Source: Porphyra umbilicalis
Lineage: Eukaryota; Rhodophyta; Bangiophyceae; Bangiales; Bangiaceae
DNA: 64,000 bases
Reading direction: 5' to 3'
NCBI GenBank assembly: GCA_002049455.2
Contig: KV918851.1
Location: 1-64,000 of the forward strand
Shown here: positions 50,032 to 61,810 of the stretch, piece after piece
Position numbering within the stretch: the first letter of the stretch is position 1
Layout of the letters: every line of letters begins with the position of its first letter
Translations under genes and position numbers: made by a program
Notes under the pieces: generated by a model
Told to the model about the DNA's origin: nothing
The model's input: the letters and a program-made list of their open reading frames with translations, nothing else
Databases searched by the model: none

Positions 50032-51614
50032 ATGACATTTGTAGAGGACCGACGTGTGCTGGTCATATCCTGGCTTGTCGGTGGCAGAATGACCTGGGCA
50101 GAGGCGGCAGAGCGAGGGGGAGTGAGTGTGGCCACTGTGGGGCGGTGGTATCGGGTGTTTCGTAGGACAGGTGCTTTTTGGCCTGATGACGCCCCAGGTC
50201 AACAACATTACAACAACGCCGTTTTCAACCCCAACTTCCTTGTCGCGGTGACGTCGCTGATTGTAGACTCCCCGGAGGCCTTTCTGGGTGAGATCTCAGA
50301 GACCTTGCGGCAACTCTTGGAGCTTCCAGGCTGGGAGGGGCTGCCGCACTCGCCTTCCACCGTGTCGCTCGTGCTGTGCGCCGTCGGGTACACCCACAAG
50401 CGCTAATCACGCACTTGCGCCAGCGCTGTGCACATCGCCGACGCGAATTCGCGCAAGAGATACGCCGCGTGCCCATCAAGTGCATCGTCAGCATGGACGA
50501 GGTGCACAAGGACGGTTCAACAAGCTATCGTCGGTACGGCTGGGCGCTGCGCGGTGTGCGAGATGAGGTCATGATGTCAGACCCCCGCAAGAGCCCCCGA
50601 TACTCCGTGATGGCAGCCGTGAGCATCGACGGCGTCGTTGAGACGATGACGTGCGCTGTACCTCCGTCCTACACGGCTCTCGACTACGCGCTCTTCATTC
50701 ACGCCCTGGCACCATCCATGGGAAAGTGGAATCCGGACCTACCTACCGAGGAGTGGGAGGCGCAAGATTTCCGCTCCGTCCTCCTCATCGACAATGCCGC
50801 AATCCACTCCGATGAGGTCGCCGACCTGGCGCGTCAGTACGGCATCATGGTGCTCCGGCTTCCTCCGAACTCGCCGGATTTTGCCCCAGTGGAGGGCGTC
50901 TTCTCCGTCCTGAAGCAGTGGATTGCGGCCGAGTCGGCACAAGACCGGCTGGCTGGTGTCGTGATGCCCAATGGAGAGCGCATGGGCAAGTACGTTGGTT
51001 TGATTGTAGATATAGGCTTGGCATCGTTGACTACGGCTCAGTGTGCAAGCCAGTTTGAGAGAGTTTATTGGGAGTGGCTTCGTCAAGACGCAGCGTATGT
51101 AGGCGCGGGAAGTGGTGAGAACGACGAGGGGGAAGAAGAGGGCGAGCACGAGCAAGGAGAGGGAGAAGGCAGCACAGTTTCAACAGTCGAGTGGAGCGTA
51201 GACAGCATGGTTGCGATCGCGGCGCCGAAGGCACGCGGTAGCGGGTCGGCAAAGCGGCAGGGAGGCGAGCCGGCAGTGAATGCGGCCAAGCGCCAAGCCA
51301 AAAGGCACCGCGGCGACCAAGCGGCAGCACGGTGGCCAAGCGGCAGACCAGGGGCGGTGTTGTCGGCCGTGCCGGCGGCCGCCAAGCAGCATAGGGGTGA
51401 AGGTGGACCAACGGGGTCCGACGGCAGAGTGGTGACGACGGGTGGGTGGGCGCGCGCAGGAGCGGGGGACGGCAACGAGGCCGTGAGGGATGCAAAGCAG
51501 CGATTGAGTGTGCCAGAGGCGAGTGTGGGCCACGATGAGTCTGCACGTGCGCTGACATCCGCTTGTAGGTGTGTGCGTGCGTGCAATGCAAGGACACGTC
51601 CTCGCCAGCACTGA
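50032..51614 (+). CDS. Tc1/IS630-type transposase, one frameshift
   Basis: The first part, from ATG 50032, holds a helix-turn-helix (MTWAEAAERGGVSVATVGRWYRVFRRTG) and reaches GYTHKR at about 50405, where a stop follows. The DDE domain continues in the next frame: VSMDEVHKDGS (first Asp), VLLIDNAAIHS (second Asp) and SPDFAPVEGVFSVLK (Glu, 33 residues after the second Asp). This is the Tc1/mariner-IS630 layout, which catalyses cut-and-paste at TA sites. One base change of length at about 50405 separates the halves, so the copy looks dead unless this is an assembly error. After the domain (about 51110) comes an unusual acidic and then Lys/Arg/Ala/Gly-rich tail of about 165 residues with repeated AKRQ..HRG motifs. 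Terminal inverted repeats were not identified. Confidence 0.8.
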
Positions 51615-51668
51615 GCCGTTTCTATTGTGGAAGGGCGGGCCCTGCGCCGTGTCGATGGTTCTGAGCGG

Positions 51669-51776
51669 TTGCGTGTCCCGGGCCAGGCGCTGTAGGGTCG
51701 AAAAAAGGGGGTGCCGACGCCATTGCGTGGCCCAGGCCACGCGCTGTTGGGTCGCAAAGGAGGTGCTGACACGCGG
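51669..51776. repeat. imperfect ~55-bp tandem pair
   Basis: Two adjacent units share TTGCGTG.CCC, GCGCTGT.GGGTCG and GGTGC.GAC. They lie just after the Tc1/IS630-type transposase frame and could belong to its right end. Confidence 0.65.
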
Positions 51777-53018
51777 GCCGGGGTCCCACATGGAGCATTC
51801 TGGGGCCCTTGGTCTTCGGCTCCCCAGATAATGGGCCGCTTCGAGCGAGATCGATGGACCGCGTGCGTCACTCCGGGCCCCTGGAGGGGCCGAATGGAGT
51901 GCTTTCCAGGGACCCAAATTGAATCCTCTGAGTGACACTGAGCCTGGGCCCAACACCCACCGTTCGAGGCCCATGCTGGGCCAGAACTGACCAACCGACC
52001 ACCGCTTGTGTATCTCGCAACATTGATTGCAGGGCCCCACTCGAGGCCCTTAGTGTGGAGCCTGTCCACGGGATCACGGTCCAGGATACAGTGGACCCAC
52101 ACCTGTGTGAATCGTCAGCCAGCAATAAAAGGAATGAGCACGTTCCCTGCGGCGTGCCAGACGCGGCCTGCGAGCCGCGGCAGTGGACAGCGCACACAGG
52201 CGCTTGATACCATCGCGAGTCCGAGGATGTGATGGAGCAAGGCACGCCACACATTCGGAAGGAAGGCCGGCACACAAGGAACAAGAACGAGACGCACACG
52301 TGCCCGAAGGTAATTCGCTGATGACGGACGTGTCAGCGCGCCACCAACACTCTTCCCACCCCTCATCGTGTTCTGCTCGGACAAATACGAAGCCGCCCTT
52401 TCAATGATGTGCATCGTGTTCGGTTCGGACCAATCAGAAGCCCTCTTTTCATGGATCTGCGCCACATGACTGGTATCTCGACTGGTATCTCGACTGGCAT
52501 CTCGACTCGCCTCACTTTGGATGCTTCATTGTCTGTCTCTGTGATGGAGGGTCCAAGCCCCGCGCCCACCTCTGAGGCTGGCCTACAGAAAATATCTTGG
52601 ACCCATCTGTAGTCCCTTGTCAGACTTGATCTTCAAGCCAAAGTGCCTCGTGTCCCGAGGTGGAACGATACAGTCACAGGTCATCCAGATGACACACAAC
52701 GCGTAAGATGAGGCCCTGTCATTATCGGGAGAATCTCAAACGAGAATACAGAGTGCTGATTGGCCAGACACTTCTTCGGCCGAGTGTCTGACCAACGACA
52801 GGTCTGTGTTTGTGTCCAGACAAGGCCACACCACATCAAAGGCCACTCTCTCCTCCCTCCCTACCTCAGCCACCAGTCACTTGCTAACCCACGCGGCCCA
52901 TGCCGGGCCGCTCATGTCCAAGTCCCCGTATCCAACGACCCCCGCCGCGGAAGCCGCTGCGGCGACCCGTGACGCCATGCGGGACAGCACCGGCTCCTGC
53001 TTGGCAACCTTGCCGGTG
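51777..53018. other. no recognisable gene
   Basis: I see no coding or RNA feature. A 12-bp unit (ACTGGTATCTCG) is repeated three times at about 52469-52505. Confidence 0.4.
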
Positions 53019-54375
53019 TCACGCACCGCCGCGTGCGGCACCGGAGTAAAAAAACTCGGTGCTACTGCTCCAGCAGCAGCGGAGCCCCCCTCCTTGGTCA
53101 AGGTTGGCCATGGGCTTGGCCAGAATGACGTTGACGATGACGTAATCGTCATCGTCTGTGTCAGCGGCCGATGCGGCCGCGGCCGCACGCTTGCTGCACC
53201 CATCATCCCCCGTCGAGGGAGCCGCCGCCGAGGCCGCCACGGCCTTGCCCTTGCCCTTGCCCGTGGCAGCACTCGAAGCCACGCCCTCAGAGGCCGCGGT
53301 GGCCTTGCTCGTCAGAACCATCCCCGGCGAGGCCGCAACGGCCTCACGCTTGACATTCTCAGCCGCACCCACCGAGGCCGCCACGGCCTCGCCCTTGCCC
53401 TGCCCAAGCGTACCTGCCGAGCCCACTGCGGCCTTGACCATCTCGGTTGCATCGGCCGTGGTAGTGCCGGCCTTGCATGCTTGTTTGTAGCGGTCCTTGA
53501 TGGGCGGGCAGCCGGTGTAGGCCACGCCATAAAGACCAAAAGCCTCAGTAGACTGCTTGGCCTGCTCCGTGGCGCGGACCATGTTCCAGCACAGCTTCAG
53601 CGCCGCCCACTGACGCATATTGGCCACCTAGAGGCGCTCGGCCAGCAGGAAAGCGATTGCGCGCTGATCCATGGTAGCACGGCGAAGGATCACCCGCTGC
53701 TGGCGCGGGGTTCACTTGAGGCCGAGTGCGTCGACGGCCTCGAATGCACGGCCGAAGTCATCGACGGAAAACTTGTAAGTCGCGGCCACGTGGGCTATTT
53801 CCGCTTTGTCCGACGCTGAGGCGCCTCCAACCGGCGCCTTGGCATGCGGCACAGTCGCATCGGTCTCCTTGCCGTGGCCTTGGGCCACGCGTGCCACCTT
53901 GGCCAGCTTGACGGAATTGTACCCCGGCTGGCCATCAGCTTTGCGCTTGCCGCTACTCCCAGCGGCCTCGGCTGATGCCGCACGCCCCGCCGCGGCCGAC
54001 TTGACCGCGACAGCATGCTGCAGCGTGGGACTCCCGTGCTTGCAGCTCATGTTGACGGCCTTGGTCGAGGCCGTATCCCCCGCCGCCGTGGCCGACTTGA
54101 CGGCCACGTCGTTCTCAGAAGTTTTGGCCTGGCCGGCACCGCTGCTGATGTCGCCGGCCGAGGCCAGCTTGCTCTTGATGACAGTGATGGTCTCCTTGGC
54201 CGCCTCTTTCCCCATCTTGGTGGCCTCGGCCATGTCGCGCTCAAGCATGGCCGGCCGGCACTTGATAGTCACGGGCAGGCAGCCAGGCGAATGACATCCG
54301 GGATGGAGCCCCACTTCGTCGGCCTTGAGGGAGGCCAGCAGGTGGCCTGCAGCACCCAGGCAGACGGTCCGCGCG
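53019..54375 (-). pseudogene. interrupted Lys/Ala-rich protein, unrecognised
   Basis: One minus-strand frame is protein-like from about 54375 (VCLGAAGHLLASLKADEVGLHPG) to 53019. It contains GCHSPGCLPVTIKC, a helical MAEATKMGKEAAKETITVIKSKLA, a long Ala/Ser/Lys-rich section with KRKADGQPGYNSVKLAKVAR, then MDQRAIAFLLAERL and WAALKLCWNMVRATEQAKQ. A TGA (after ALGLK, about 53712) and a TAG (after AERL, about 53628) interrupt this same frame. They could lie at unrecognised introns or mark a dead gene. The Lys-Arg rich stretch suggests DNA binding or nuclear location. I know no family for it. The complementary strand is also open for long stretches but reads as low complexity. Confidence 0.4.
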
Positions 54376-55515
54376 CGAGAGAGAATGATGGTGCGACAAC
54401 CGCGAAGGCCTCGCCACAGCAGAGGGGGCCAGAGACGATGAGATCAGAGAGGATGAGGTCACAGACAATGGGATCAGAGGCGATGAGTAGGGTGTCGCGT
54501 GAGTGGGTGGTGGATGTGAATGTGGGTGTCCACCGTCGGCACGGTGAGCGCCGTTGAAGCAGTCGGGTGAGCACGCAATGGAGAGATGGCGCGCCGGCAG
54601 AAACGCCGCTCCCTACGCACGGCCGCCCTCTTAACTGGGATGCTTGAGGGGGCCACTCAGCGCTCCACCTCCCCTTACAGGTGTCGGGCGATGGTCACGC
54701 GCCCTTCTTCAGGCCCTACTGACCAGTGTTATTGTGTACTGGTCAGAGGGCCCCATCTTGCCCCGCTCACCTGCCAACACCGAAGCATGCGAATGGAAAG
54801 TTCCAGACAAAAATCGTTCATCGCAGAGAAGCGTCAGCAATGTGGCACGTGCAGCGCCTCAAGTGGCTCGCTGACAGTCTTTTCCGCGCCTCATTACTCC
54901 GTGACGGGCTGTGCGTCATGGCGTGCGACGTATCCACAACACGGCCACTCCAGCAAAATCACGACAGCCTGCCGATGACTCGTCCGAGCCTCGGGGGCGG
55001 TTCTCTGGCCTCGCTCGAGACTTGGCCCGTGCGTGGGCCAATCAAAGGTAGCAAAAGAGGGGCGTGATGGGCACTGTTTCGCGCCTCGTGCCGTACGCTT
55101 GGCATTTCCGTCAGCGAAACCTGGATGGCTGCTCGCTGAGGGCCACCAGGAACGGCTACACGACGGCTTTTCCGTGCCTCGTTTGTCGCTGTGTGCCTCG
55201 TTCGTCGCTGTGTGCCTCTCGCCACAACGTAACCGAGTCAATCGTGGCCCGGAAGCGTCCATGTGAGCCACGGCTACAATCTGGCTGAGAGAGATTGCAT
55301 CTCACGCGATGGAGACACGTGCTGACCCGAAACGTAGCCCTAAATTGTCCGACGACCGCGTGCTGCACTCGTGTTTTGGCCGCAAGTGGCCCTCTGATCG
55401 TTGACGATCGACTAAAGTTCAACAATGATCGCAGGTATGACCAGTGACGATTGCATTGCCACACCTGGCACCGTGCCCAGGCATGAGGGAGACCTCTGCG
55501 CCTGTTGAATGCGAA
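54376..55515. other. no recognisable gene
   Basis: Spacer up to the Harbinger element. Degenerate GATGAGATCAGAG-like repeats lie at about 54437-54490. Nothing else is identifiable. Confidence 0.4.
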
Positions 55516-55839
55516 GAGTAGAGAGAGTCGGCAAGTCAAATGTGGGTCGGTGGCGTGGGTTAGGGACACGTTTCATGCCACGTTACAGCTGGTACCCACA
55601 TTTGGAACCCATTTGTGGGTATACGGGTCATCTTACCCACGCCAAATACCGGTCGGTGCAGGCAGCCGTGGCAACCCACGTGGCTCCAGCTGCGCCGCCA
55701 GCGCTCGTCTCAGCAGATCCGGGCGCTTGCACGCTTATATTTCGTGTGGCGAGACGACGGAGCATCTTTCGCAGTGCACCCTGCCTTCGCCAACCGCCAC
55801 CATGGCTCCCCCAACGCCGTCACCCCCCCCCCCTCGCCG

Positions 55840-56763
55840 ATGCCTGCCAATGCCGCGCCACCCCACACCCACAATGCTCCCACTGCTGCCACGACTCTGT
55901 CGGCCGCCGCCGGGCCTGCCATAAGCCCGGCTGGGGCTTCCCCCACCCACCACTTGACACCGCCCCGATCCGCTCCTGGGGCGACGTCGACCGATCGGCG
56001 CAAGGTGGTCCGCCGTCGGTGGACGGACGAGGCGGACTACCTTCTGCTGAAGGAGGTCGTCGTGGCGAAGGCGCACATGTCCCCCTGGGGAAAAATGACG
56101 GAGCGGTTCCAAGTCGTGACAAACAATTTTAACGCCAACCCGCGGGCAACCTTCAAGACCGACCACAAACACGCCAAGGATCGCTTTCAACTCCTCACCA
56201 AGTCGTTTGAGGCGTTGGACAAGAAGCGCGCGACCAAAACCGGGACGGAGGAGGTCCTCACGCCCATGGAGCTGCTGCTGGTGGACGTGGTGGAGGAGAT
56301 GAACGGGTTCAACGAGCGCACCGCGGCCGAGCGGAAGGAGCGCACGGCGGCCGAGGAGGAGTTGGTCAAGAATGGTGAACAAGTGCGCCATCTGGCCATG
56401 GCGACAAGGGGCGAGGGCACGACTGCCTCGACTTTGACCACCTCCAATGGGAGCGGCGGCGACGGCTTGATGGAGCCTTCCCCCACGCGTCGTCGTGGAC
56501 GCCCGGAGGACTTTGATGATGCTGAGTTTGTGGCTGTGCTGGAGAGGAGCGACAAGCGCAAGCAGGACATGGCCGCGAGGGAGTTGGCGCTGCGGGAGAA
56601 ACAGCTTGCGCATGACGAGGCGGTGCTGGCGGAGGCACGCTTGCGGCGTGAGGAGGAGAGTCGTGCTCGGGTTGAGCAAGAAACCCGGAGCGCCATGGAC
56701 GCTGCCGCGGCACGGCAGACTAACCTAGCCCTAGCTCGTATCATGGAACGGTTGTCGAAGTAG
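55840..56763 (+). CDS. Harbinger Myb/SANT-like DNA-binding protein
   Basis: In PIF/Harbinger elements this second protein binds DNA and carries the transposase to the nucleus and to the ends. A trihelix/Myb-like domain is present (RRRWTDEADYLLLKEVVV..WGKMTERFQ..KTDHKHAKDRFQLL, about residues 50-120), then an acidic linker, an RRRGRP basic motif and a C-terminal coiled coil rich in Glu/Arg/Ala (about residues 225-300). I used the ATG at 55840. A better-placed ATG at 55802 (CACCATGG) lies in another frame, separated by a C-run at about 55822-55833, so the true protein may start there with about 12 more residues. It converges on the transposase gene. Confidence 0.8.
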   Translation: MPANAAPPHTHNAPTAATTLSAAAGPAISPAGASPTHHLTPPRSAPGATSTDRRKVVRRRWTDEADYLLLKEVVVAKAHMSPWGKMTERFQVVTNNFNANPRATFKTDHKHAKDRFQLLTKSFEALDKKRATKTGTEEVLTPMELLLVDVVEEMNGFNERTAAERKERTAAEEELVKNGEQVRHLAMATRGEGTTASTLTTSNGSGGDGLMEPSPTRRRGRPEDFDDAEFVAVLERSDKRKQDMAARELALREKQLAHDEAVLAEARLRREEESRARVEQETRSAMDAAAARQTNLALARIMERLSK

Positions 56764-56902
56764 ATGGTGAGAGAAAAATATGCATGCTTGTCTCTTTTTT
56801 GCCAGCCCTTGGTGCCAACAGCCGTGCAGACGACGCGACTTGGTCTGTGTGTGCGTCGGCTGTCGACTTGGTGCAAATATATTTCGCCCCGCACATGAAG
56901 TG

Positions 56903-56971
56903 GTTGGGGCAGTGGTATCAGCGTTTGGTTGGCCACTTGGAGACCGTCGGTTCGATTCCGACTCTGGCATG
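56903..56971 (+). ncRNA. tRNA-like sequence with RNA polymerase III boxes
   Basis: GGGGCAGTGGTATC resembles an A box. GGTTCGATTCC matches the B-box consensus exactly, inside a perfect T-arm stem (GTCGG/CCGAC). The 5' acceptor strand and a good anticodon stem are missing, so it is not a complete tRNA. It could be a tRNA pseudogene or a SINE head lying in the Harbinger element. Confidence 0.35.
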
Positions 56972-57359
56972 TCTATAAACACTGGACTTGTCCGAAGAGT
57001 TTTACCAATGCAACGAGACTTATACCGTACGGAATAAAGCAATTTCATCCCCCCCTGGATCCGTTGATCTCAGGCGCGGGATCCCACCTGTGGGCTTCGC
57101 AACGGGGCTCCTAATTACGGCAAGAAATAATCTCATCGCAACGGCCCTCTCAGTCATTCCTCGTGGTTCACGAGGTGGTTCAGGAAGTATGCGAAGGCTG
57201 ATGAAATCAGCTCCAGGACAGTTGACGTCGCCATGAGCGAGCGTGCATGGCATTGTTCACCACCGGCTTTGCTTGCTGACTCCCGTCTTACCCTCTTCAC
57301 TTCTACGTACAGCGCTGGTGAGCATGTTTATTGGTAAACAAGGGAGCGAACGTACGAGA

Positions 57360-58488
57360 TCAATCAGTCAGGTATCGCTCCAAAGATGGTGGGTCACAAC
57401 CGAAGTAGGATGCGGTCTGGTTGCCATACAGGCATGACCGGATGTTGCACAGGAGCGCACCTGAAAGATACTGCTTGCCCACCGCCGTCTCCCGTATCTT
57501 GAGCTTCCTCCGGAAGTCGAGTGTGGTGAAGTATTGTTTGATGCCCTTATAGCCCCACTCCACCGTCTCGCGGACGCGGCTCATGGAGAGGTCGAATGCC
57601 CGTTCCGCCGCAGTACGCCCGGCCCGTTCCCATGACCCGTGTGCATCCAAGCACGGAGAACATACGCCGAGTCGCCATATAGGCAATGTTGTACACCGTC
57701 GATGAGGAGAGTCTGCCGCAAGTCGTCGTCCATCCCGGACTCATAGTACAGCACCATGTCGTGGCGCCGCCCCTCGTGCGGACCGTACATGTGGAAGACC
57801 AACCCATCCGGGGTTGTGACGCTTTGGAACTTAAGGACATGTCGCCTCTTGTGCCCCGAATAGCATGCGCGCTGGAGCCCTCCGCCTGGGCGAGCAACGT
57901 GAATGGCAGACCGTCAATAAAGCCAACACAGGTTTGCAGCGGGGCACCCCGCCTGCGAACGGCGCCCGCGTACACCGCCGCTCGCTCAGCCATAAACTCC
58001 CCGCGCCACCTTGTTAAAAGGTGGCCCCACTTGGTCATCAAGCGGTCCACCGTGCGGCAAAAAATCTCTCTGAGCGAGGAGCGGCAACGGCCAAACATCA
58101 CCTCCAGGTCGGCCCAACGTGCAGGGGAGGCAAGGCGCCGCAGCACAATCGCTAGGCACTCTGTAGCGTCAACCCGGTACCGCCGCAATGGAAAAACCGC
58201 GTCCAGGTGGAGAGCTGCGGCCAGCCGGCCCACATCGGAGGGTAAAAAGCGCAAAGTGGAGAGCGACTCTTGGGCAGAAAACACGTTTACGTTGAACGTC
58301 ACTCCTCCAACGCGACCGGCTCGAGACACAGACCGCCGAATGAGAGCTCCCACTTCAAGATACACCCACACGGCGTGGTGCATGTCCATAAGGTCGTGGT
58401 CAAGTACAAAGTGAGCGTGCACCATCCGACGCAGGCGCGCCCGTCGGCGACGCAATACACCAATGGCCATGTCCTTCTGGGTCACCAT
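57360..58488 (-). pseudogene. PIF/Harbinger transposase (DDE_Tnp_4 type), two frameshifts
   Basis: From ATG 58488 the frame gives the N-terminal helical part (..RYRVDATECLAIVLRRLASPARWADLEVMFGRCRSSLREIF) and FIDG, the first catalytic Asp. It then changes frame near 57848 in a G-run to RHVLKFQSVTTPDGLVFHMYGPHEGRRHD and LYGDSAY with the second Asp. It changes again near 57610 to AAERAFDLSMSRVRETVEWGYKG with the catalytic Glu, then YLSGALLCNIRSCLYG and PPSLERYL before the stop at 57360. All three DDE residues are present. Length without the shifts, about 375 residues, is normal for the family. Confidence 0.85.
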
Positions 58489-58998
58489 GGCATGAGATAG
58501 AGCAGGGTTGGGTGATGTGGAAGTGATGGCGGAGTGAGGTGCGGGTGTCTAGGGTGCTCGAGGTGGTGGGGTGGTCGTGCTTGTGGTGGAGGTCATGTCA
58601 GATGAAAGATGGCGATTGCACGGAGGTGGCTGTCGTGCCGTTGCGGCAGATATGGAGATCTCAAATCGTCTCGACCGGTATTTGGGCACTTGCCGACACT
58701 GAATGTGGGTAAGATGTGTGTATATCCGACGTGGGTCTGCGACCCACATTTTACCCACATTTAGTACCCACGCCCGACTTGCCGACGCTCTCTAGTCACA
58801 GCCACCAACGTAGGATGTGATTTCCACATTTTTTACAGTTTCGTGTAAGGATGTAGCCCCTGTTTTCGTTCAAGTACCTGCTCGTGTGAGCCAGGGTTTG
58901 CAGCAGGGTCGGGGTGAGCCCATTACCAAATGAGAGTCCCACACGTTACAAACGTGGCAGCCTTCAATGGGTTCGGGTTCGGACTCGATGAGGTGTTG

Positions 58999-59384
58999 TT
59001 GGCTGTGCTCTTACGGACAAAGCGGACGCGTCCGCTTTGTCTTATGGTCCCACGCCTGTCCGTTTCCCATCGGACCCATTCCGGACGGTCCGTAATGCTC
59101 ATACAGTAGACCCCCCTCCGGCCGTCACGTTACGTAGCGGTCGGCAGCCCCGTGGGAGGGGGTGGCTGACAAAACCAGCACAGTCTCGGATCACAAGCCA
59201 CTGCAGCCAGTGTCCGCGAAACGACAGCATCGGCTGAGTGCGGATGAGGGACCAATGAAACGGCAAAGAACAATTGTTGAGGATCTCATAGGCACCCAAT
59301 GAGACGAAGCGGACGAAGCGGACGGTCTCGGACGGTCCGCGTCCGCGTCCGTCTTTTTTGTCCTGTCCGCTTTAACAGCCCTAG
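58999..59384. repeat. CGGAC-rich palindromic repeat, possible miniature element
   Basis: CGGAC/GTCCG motifs are dense at both ends. A perfect 26-bp palindrome (half-site GACAAAGCGGACG) lies at 59016-59041. The right part ends ..GACAGGACAAAAAAG-type complement and AACAGCCCTA at 59384, hAT-like. The left end (TTGGCTGT at 58999) matches it only loosely and there is no 8-bp duplication, so the limits are uncertain. Confidence 0.4.
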
Positions 59385-61496
59385 AGGGCGACCATGCGGT
59401 GGCAGAGATGACGAAGGACCCCGAATGCGGCGATCTTGCAACAGGTCGGCGTCCCAACGAGCAAGACGATTGAGAAATTGCCACTTCCACCTCGAGTGGC
59501 CGTGTCAGCCTCCCACGCCCACTCAGGATTCGCCGCGCTTGGGTAAATTTTGTGAAAATCTGTGCAGCTTTCAAATTCCCTGGACTTTAGTCTAAGGTAC
59601 TTACCAACATGCGCATGGGCTCACACACATAACTTTTTTTTTTCTAGTGCACGCGCGGGAGTACTTGCGGTTTGCCCCGTGTGCACACCTTTTCGGGCGG
59701 TATGCAGTGTATCGATCACTGCTGCGGGTCGTTTGGGTATGGTTCGGTGCGCAACATGCGTCCAACAGCTTCTCTAGTTTTTCTCGTCTGGAGCATGTCA
59801 GACGCGGTCAGACGGAAACCGTACGTCGCGTTTCGTAGGACATCCGGGTCAGCTGCCTCAGAATGAGGGTGATGCGTTCAGACCGCCGGAAACGTCGATC
59901 TGGTCAGACGCGTGGACTCTATTTTGTGGTTAAGTCCGGCGATAGCGCACCACGGGACAACCAAGGCACATTCTGTTCGAATGTTCAAGCAGACGCTCGC
60001 GACCCATCGTCCTGGAGGAGAGGGCTCCCGGACGGCCGGCGGGAGCTGCCGACGGCCGCACCACCGCTGTCGTCGGGGTCACCACCGCGGCGGCCGCACA
60101 CGCCCGACACACCCCCCCGCGCGCGCGTCGGTGCGCGACCGCCCGCGACCAACACCGCCGGCGCGCGATCGGCCGCCGCGCCGACGAGGCGACCAGCCCC
60201 ACCCACCCCCCAGCGCGCGCGTGTGGGTGTCCCCGCCGTGGCCACCGTGGCGTCCGTCCGCCTCCACGTCACCTGCACGGACCGCGGCGCCCGACGCCCC
60301 GCCCCGCCGGAGGCCGCACCGCCCGTCGCGCGCGATATGGCGTAGTCTGAGGCAGCGCCGCCCCCCCCCGCGCCGACGCGGCGGCAGCGTTGACGGCGGC
60401 CCCGCCTGCTGAGGCGCCCCCCCACTCCTCGCCCCCGCCACTGTCTGACGGGGGACGAGCTCCGCCGCCGTTGGGAGCGGGGAAGGGCGCCGGCAGCGCC
60501 ACCGCCGCCTCCCCTGCCGCGGCTGCCGCCGCCGTCGCGCCCGCCATCGCCGCGACTGCGACGGGTGGTGGCTGCGACGACGGCGGCGGCGGCGGCGGGC
60601 TGTGGTCCATGTCCCCACCGTCGCCGCTGCCGCCGCTGGCGGGCGTGCGCACCGTGGCCGACGCGCCGGCGGGGGACGGCGGCGCGGCGTTCGGCGGCGG
60701 GCCGCCTGCGGCGGCGGCGGCGGCGCCCAACGGCCGCGGCCGTGGCGACCGGGACGGGTGCGACGGCGGGCCGGCGGCGGCGGCCGGGGGCGGCGGTGCG
60801 GGGGAGCGGCGGGCCGACGGCGGCGGCCGTGAAGACGGTCTGAGGGGGATGGGGGAGGGGGGAGACGGCGGCGGCGGCGGCGACCCAGACGCGGCAGCGG
60901 CTGGGGCGGCAGCCGGAGGGTGTCACGGTGTTGGCTGACCATGGGTCGCTGCGGTACGAGGCCAGTATACGTGACGGACGCGGCGCGCCGCCAGCCGATT
61001 GGCGCGGGTGGGGGAGATAGCTAAGGTCGCACTGGCTGCCGCGGCGGTGGATGTCGACGGGCTTGGGGCGCGCGGCGTCGAATTCGGTGCGGGGCGAGAC
61101 TGACCTGCCCGTCTCTTTTCTTCCAAGGCTTGCTCGTGTTGCGCTCGTGTGTGCCTTGCTTGTGTGGCCCGTCCGTTCCGTTTTTTTTCCAACAGGTACT
61201 GGAGGTGCTTGCAGGCGGCGAGCCAAAACGTCGGAGGCGGCATGAATACTGTGCACGCCTGGAGGTGCAGGGGTATTCGTCTGCTTGTGGCTGGGGGGGG
61301 GGGGCGCGGCGGTGACGGCGGCGGCGCGGGCGGCGGCGGCGGCGGTGCTTGTTGGCGGTGGCTTGTTTGCCGAGGACGCGCGGCCGCGCGAGGGGGATGG
61401 GTCGCGTGGGCTGGTCGTCGGCGGCTGCTTCGCATGCTGTGAACAAGTCCAGGGTATTTCCGCGAACGCGTTTTCAGTCCAAAAGAGCCAGCGTGT
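59385..61496. other. no recognisable gene; GC-rich centre
   Basis: From about 60000 to 61000 the sequence is GC-rich simple DNA, open in several frames with Ala/Pro/Arg-rich translations. I recognise no domain. At 61443-61480 is a copy of the GTCCAGGGT..CGCGAACGCG motif also found at 4262-4300. Confidence 0.4.
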
Positions 61497-61550
61497 GGCG
61501 CGTCGCCAAAGAATGATCGGGTGTGCGAAACGCTCACAGCAAGTCACACC
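61497..61550. repeat. short dispersed repeat, copy 2
   Basis: Matches 42255-42320 (GCGTCGCCAAAGAATGATCGG..GCTCACAGCAAGTCACA) in the same orientation. It lies about 260 bp before the kinase-like gene. Confidence 0.7.
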
Positions 61551-61810
61551 AATTTAATCGCTCCGCACGTAGTTCACGAGGCGTTTTCCCACCCCTGCTG
61601 CTGCCAAGGCGTCGAAGACTGTTCAGTTGCTCGTCGCTCTCCGGCCCTTCACTTCCTCCGCCCTCCTCTTTTCCCGCCCCGAGTCCCACAGCGGATACCC
61701 ACCGCTCTTTGTGGCGTGCCATCTCTGCAGCTCTTGGCCGCGTCGCCCATCTGCCTGGCAGATGACGTGTTTGCGGCGGCGGTGGGGTGCTGCTCTTCTT
61801 CCTGCCAACC

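Larger units (their letters stand above)
55516..58797. mobile_element. PIF/Harbinger transposon, about 3.3 kb
   Basis: Inverted ends GAGAGAGTCGGCAAGTC (from 55521) and GACTTGCCGACGCTCTC (to 58792) match with one mismatch; the similarity extends outward to 55516 and 58797. TA flanks both sides and may be part of a short target duplication. GTGGGT/ACCCAC motifs are repeated many times just inside both ends, as expected for subterminal binding sites. Between them are a Myb-like protein (plus) and a Harbinger transposase (minus), the two-gene set that defines the superfamily. The transposase has two frame changes, so this copy is probably not autonomous as read. Confidence 0.9.
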